DNA of 64,000 nucleotides from Callaeas wilsoni. Lineage: Eukaryota > Chordata > Aves > Passeriformes > Callaeidae. The position numbers and the translations under genes were made by a program. Location of the stretch: the NCBI GenBank assembly GCA_013398955.1, contig VWPU01008431.1, positions 43,780 through 107,779 of the forward strand, given 5' to 3'. Under the pieces are notes generated by a model. That model did not search any database. It saw only the letters and a list, made by a program, of their open reading frames with translations, and was not told the DNA's origin. Each line of letters begins with the position of its first letter. Position 1 is the stretch's first letter. Below are positions 63,001 through 64,000 of this stretch, piece by piece.

Positions 63001-64000
63001 CATACTGTGCATAGGTAATGCAGGTTACTACATCTGCTGCTAAGTATCTGCACAGCTGGATTCTTACTACATTTTGCTGCTATTTGTCCTTCTCACTTAA
63101 CTGTGTCTGAAACTAGGCATTAATTCACCCAATTGTACCATTTAATTGAAGTAACTACTGATTTTCCTTGCCCAAACTTAAGCAATAAGAAAAAATAGTC
63201 TCAGAACTAGAAGATTACACCTACCATAACCTATAATTCCAATCACACCAAAGATGAAAATCCAGAAGAGAACCCCAGCTGTGAACCTCAATAACACAAG
63301 GAAGAGCAGACTCAGCATCATTGCAATGAATAGCCCACTGGAAAGTGAAGAAACAGAAACACAGGGAAAGCGAGTGTGAGAATCTATTCACTTCCTTGCA
63401 TTCCTGTGACTCCAAATGAGGGTCACTTCATCTCACATAAAAACATGATTTGTAGAAATGTATTTCAAAATCTTCATTATGAAATAGATTCTTATGGCTA
63501 TTATCAGCCATTACAAAGAAACACCTTATATATGACGATCTCACAGGGCAGAGCCTGAAATGTTTATGTGCACTAGGCTCTCAGGCTGGTTGAATGGGAT
63601 TAATACAATGCCGTTTTTGTTACTTACACCAGCTGAAAAACTCACTGCCTTTTTCAGGCCACAGTCTAATCTACAGTACAGAAAGTTAAATTGGTGGAAT
63701 ACCTATGTGTGGAGAAGTTGCTGGTTTATGTCCTCCACAGAAAATCCCTGCTTGCAAAGAAACAATGTTAGTAAATAACATTCTAGGAGCTTCCTAGAAA
63801 AAAAAAATTAAATTTAGGAGGAAAACTATCAGGAGGTTAGGAGGACATAATTTCTACTCATCATTGCTTCTACTAATCAGAAGAGGAAAAGATCAGGGCA
63901 CTATGATGCACAGAAAGAAACTGTTAAGAGTCTTTCTATGGAGCCCCTAGGAAAGATGTCTACGGTGCCTTCTCTTCATAAATAATATAATATAATATAA
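44933..64000 (-). CDS. SLC44A5: Choline transporter-like protein 5 (SLC44A5), partial gene: last 13 coding exons
   Basis: Thirteen GT-AG exons in consistent phase give 1,420 coding bases (about 473 residues) of a protein that is about 720 residues in mammals. The N-terminus, the first membrane segment and the large first extracellular loop must lie right of the window. Visible landmarks, in order, are paired hydrophobic helices ending GVIGIIGYG, a loop with [12 protein letters not shown], helices with [13 protein letters not shown] and [13 protein letters not shown] ends, an extracellular loop with four N-glycosylation sequons, [17 protein letters not shown], the Cys-rich [13 protein letters not shown] segment, [32 protein letters not shown] and a cytosolic EDLERNDGS tail. 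These are hallmarks of the SLC44/CTL family of multi-pass plasma-membrane proteins linked to choline uptake. CTL5 itself is poorly characterised. The gene converges on LHX8, as in other amniotes. Confidence 0.94.
45957..45984. repeat. (TTTA)n microsatellite
   Basis: About six perfect TTTA units lie in the intron before the last SLC44A5 exon. Likely length-variable. Confidence 0.92.
47005..47089 (-). CDS. SLC44A5: SLC44A5 coding exon, second from last (final membrane helix)
   Basis: Acceptor tttttgtag and donor TTTT|GTAAGT flank 85 bases, encoding [20 protein letters not shown] then VDTLFLCF. This is the last transmembrane segment with the conserved HGFFSVY motif. Confidence 0.95.
47711..47799 (-). 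CDS. SLC44A5: SLC44A5 coding exon, third from last
   Basis: Acceptor cttcttgcag and donor TTGTTG|GTAAGG flank 89 bases encoding [20 protein letters not shown] then LNYYWVPLL. It spans the end of one membrane helix, the short external loop and the start of the last helix. Confidence 0.95.
48093..48124. repeat. 16-bp tandem duplication
   Basis: The unit cttggtactagtttta occurs twice in succession in an SLC44A5 intron. No function is apparent. Confidence 0.88.
48873..48943 (-). CDS. SLC44A5: SLC44A5 coding exon, fourth from last
   Basis: Acceptor gctgaacag and donor GTGTAG|GTAAGT flank 71 bases encoding [20 protein letters not shown] then GGV. This is the conserved membrane helix with the LGKILVAG core. 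Confidence 0.94.
49224..49315. repeat. Poly-A run with AATCAACC-type degenerate repeats
   Basis: About 20 adenines are followed by loosely repeated aatcaacca and aaaaccc units in an SLC44A5 intron. Low-complexity sequence. Confidence 0.8.
49709..49834 (+). repeat. 126-bp repeat containing an ERVL-LTR start, copy 1
   Basis: This segment matches 53,215-53,340 over 126 bases with no gaps and only about four mismatches that I could count. It includes tacaggattcagccttcctg, tagcctaataactacacctt and the LTR-like ttggatggactagagttag. Similarity stops abruptly after 'ttttgacc' plus a few bases. Here the rest of the LTR is absent. Confidence 0.85.
50991..51064 (-). CDS. SLC44A5: SLC44A5 coding exon, fifth from last
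   Basis: Acceptor ttcttttgtag and donor GTGAG|GTAAGG flank 74 bases encoding [20 protein letters not shown] then RNVV. IAIYG.NFC.SAK.AF is a strongly conserved CTL loop. The exon keeps the phases of its neighbours. Confidence 0.95.
52308..52411 (-). CDS. SLC44A5: SLC44A5 coding exon, sixth from last (Cys-rich cytosolic segment)
   Basis: Acceptor ctcttttcag and donor ATCATG|GTATGT flank 104 bases. The exon encodes [20 protein letters not shown] then [14 protein letters not shown]. The paired cysteines (CC, CC, C) next to a membrane helix are a family feature and possible palmitoylation sites. Confidence 0.95.
52786..52880 (-). CDS. SLC44A5: SLC44A5 coding exon, seventh from last
   Basis: Acceptor gtttttag and donor CTGAAAG|GTGAGA flank 95 bases encoding [20 protein letters not shown] then [11 protein letters not shown]. 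This is one transmembrane helix plus its cytosolic exit. YH.GSLAFG and LEYLDH are conserved in CTL proteins. Confidence 0.96.
52904..52964. repeat. Degenerate ATGT/CATG simple repeat
   Basis: Alternating purine-pyrimidine sequence (catgtgtgcatatgtacatg and onward) lies just upstream of an SLC44A5 exon on the intron side. A looser TG-rich stretch follows at 53,065-53,145. Confidence 0.75.
53215..53838 (+). mobile_element. Solo LTR-like ERVL element in an SLC44A5 intron
   Basis: The sequence from tcaggttttggatggactag to a tail of cttgactgccaccgagatta and aatcataa has the layout of an avian ERVL-class LTR: an ggttttgg...agagtta...catagtagctt start, an internal ttaaactgtcttcatctcag near the end, and an attctctcctccatccca stretch. 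No gag, pol or env follows, so it is a solo LTR. The first 55 or so bases (53,215 to about 53,270) are shared with copy 1 but may lie outside the LTR itself. It is antisense to SLC44A5. Confidence 0.75.
53944..54206 (-). CDS. SLC44A5: SLC44A5 coding exon, eighth from last (largest here)
   Basis: Acceptor tttctatttag and donor ATACG|GTAAGA flank 263 bases. The exon encodes the end of an extracellular loop ([16 protein letters not shown]), [14 protein letters not shown], a helix with [15 protein letters not shown], then [20 protein letters not shown] and the FGRAIR exit. Two N-glycosylation sequons (NTT, NVT) are visible. Confidence 0.96.
54857..55345 (-). mobile_element. CR1 LINE fragment in an SLC44A5 intron
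   Basis: The plus strand carries reverse-complement CR1 blocks: ctgagccgccccagccccct, cagcctctcctgggcacgga, accaggatccccaggtcctt and tccacagagctgctgtccag. It is GC-rich and less decayed than its surroundings. Open frames here are CR1 3' region artefacts and not genes. Confidence 0.9.
55873..55960 (-). CDS. SLC44A5: SLC44A5 coding exon, ninth from last (extracellular loop)
   Basis: Acceptor tttcattcag and donor CCGGAG|GTAAGT flank 88 bases encoding [20 protein letters not shown] then YANLTCDPE. It contains two more sequons (NQT, NLT) and two cysteines, as expected for an exposed loop. Confidence 0.94.
56881..56973 (-). CDS. SLC44A5: SLC44A5 coding exon, tenth from last
   Basis: Acceptor cttttatag and donor GCTGT|GTATCC flank 93 bases. 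The exon encodes [20 protein letters not shown] then [10 protein letters not shown], one membrane helix. The donor departs from consensus at positions +4 to +6 but is required for the frame to join the next exon. Confidence 0.93.
59044..59090. repeat. A-rich low-complexity tract
   Basis: Adenine runs broken by CC and C in an SLC44A5 intron. Simple sequence. Confidence 0.88.
59755..59854 (-). CDS. SLC44A5: SLC44A5 coding exon, eleventh from last
   Basis: Acceptor gtttacag and donor AGTAG|GTATGT flank 100 bases encoding [20 protein letters not shown] then [12 protein letters not shown]. This is a membrane helix followed by the conserved basic LRNRIRIAI exit and KEGS motif. Confidence 0.95.
61893..62253 (+). 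mobile_element. CR1 LINE 3'-end fragment in an SLC44A5 intron
   Basis: Sense-strand CR1 3' region: gggagacctcattgtggtct, aaaggttctttccccagagc, cagggcagtggtcatggccc, gagctggacttgatgatcct, and an end at ccccttccaactt then atgattctaaga. It is 5'-truncated and antisense to SLC44A5. Confidence 0.93.
62667..62798 (-). CDS. SLC44A5: SLC44A5 coding exon, twelfth from last (loop)
   Basis: Acceptor gttttttaaaag and donor TTTA|GTAAGT flank 132 bases encoding [40 protein letters not shown] and LAF. IW.CY and YDIGFQT are recognisable from the family, and the loop between them is variable. Confidence 0.94.
63225..63337 (-). CDS. SLC44A5: SLC44A5 coding exon, thirteenth from last (first exon seen in the window)
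   Basis: Acceptor actttccag and donor TTATG|GTAGGT flank 113 bases encoding [20 protein letters not shown] then [17 protein letters not shown], two adjacent hydrophobic helices. It starts in phase 2, so at least one more coding exon lies to the right, beyond the window. Confidence 0.94.
63979..64000. repeat. (ATAAT)n microsatellite at the window edge
   Basis: At least four ATAAT-type units run to the last base of the window, so the array is cut by the boundary and its true length is unknown. Confidence 0.85.

Noticed and set aside
1..64000. tRNA, rRNA, CRISPR array, riboswitch or intact retroviral genes
   Set aside because: I looked for cloverleaf-like boxes, regularly spaced repeats and gag/pol motifs and saw none that were convincing. 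Only LTR fragments and CR1 3' ends represent mobile elements.

Overview
The window looks like avian nuclear DNA, probably from a songbird-like species. It contains CR1 LINE fragments in both orientations with the typical 'tgattctatga' ends, an ERVL-type LTR of the kind common in passerines, and two recognisable vertebrate genes whose introns are shorter than in mammals. There are no bacterial-style operons, no CRISPR array and no phage genes. Coordinates of coding exons were read directly from GT/AG boundaries and reading-frame continuity. Gene names come from recalled knowledge of the protein families, because no search was possible.

Layout. 1-11,800 is non-coding AT-rich sequence upstream of LHX8, with one LTR-tail relic and a few unproven exon-like pieces on the minus strand. 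11,840-18,620 is a long, broken CpG-rich domain that ends on the first two coding exons of LHX8. 17,759-28,258 is LHX8 on the plus strand: eight coding exons, 347 codons, two LIM domains and a homeodomain, followed by a short 3' UTR with two AATAAA signals. About 28,800-44,930 is the convergent (tail-to-tail) interval between the two genes. It holds a long CR1 fragment, a short CR1 fragment, two isolated CpG-rich patches, microsatellites, and probably a long SLC44A5 3' UTR in its right part. 44,933-63,337 holds the last thirteen coding exons of SLC44A5 on the minus strand (1,420 coding bases, about 473 residues). The gene continues beyond the right edge, where its N-terminal exons must lie. 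Two of its introns carry two CR1 fragments, and a third pair of introns carries a 126-bp direct duplication that includes part of an ERVL LTR.

Biology. LHX8 is a LIM-homeodomain transcription factor known for basal-forebrain cholinergic neuron specification, tooth and palate development, and oogenesis. SLC44A5 belongs to the choline-transporter-like (CTL/SLC44) membrane family. The LHX8-SLC44A5 convergent pair is the order known from other amniotes, so this is conserved synteny and not a novel gene system. The most distinctive local signals are the two-codon uORF just before the LHX8 start, the frame-preserving LHX8 intron 1, the CpG patches behind the SLC44A5 3' end, and the LTR-containing direct duplication in SLC44A5. 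I found no convincing new biological system.
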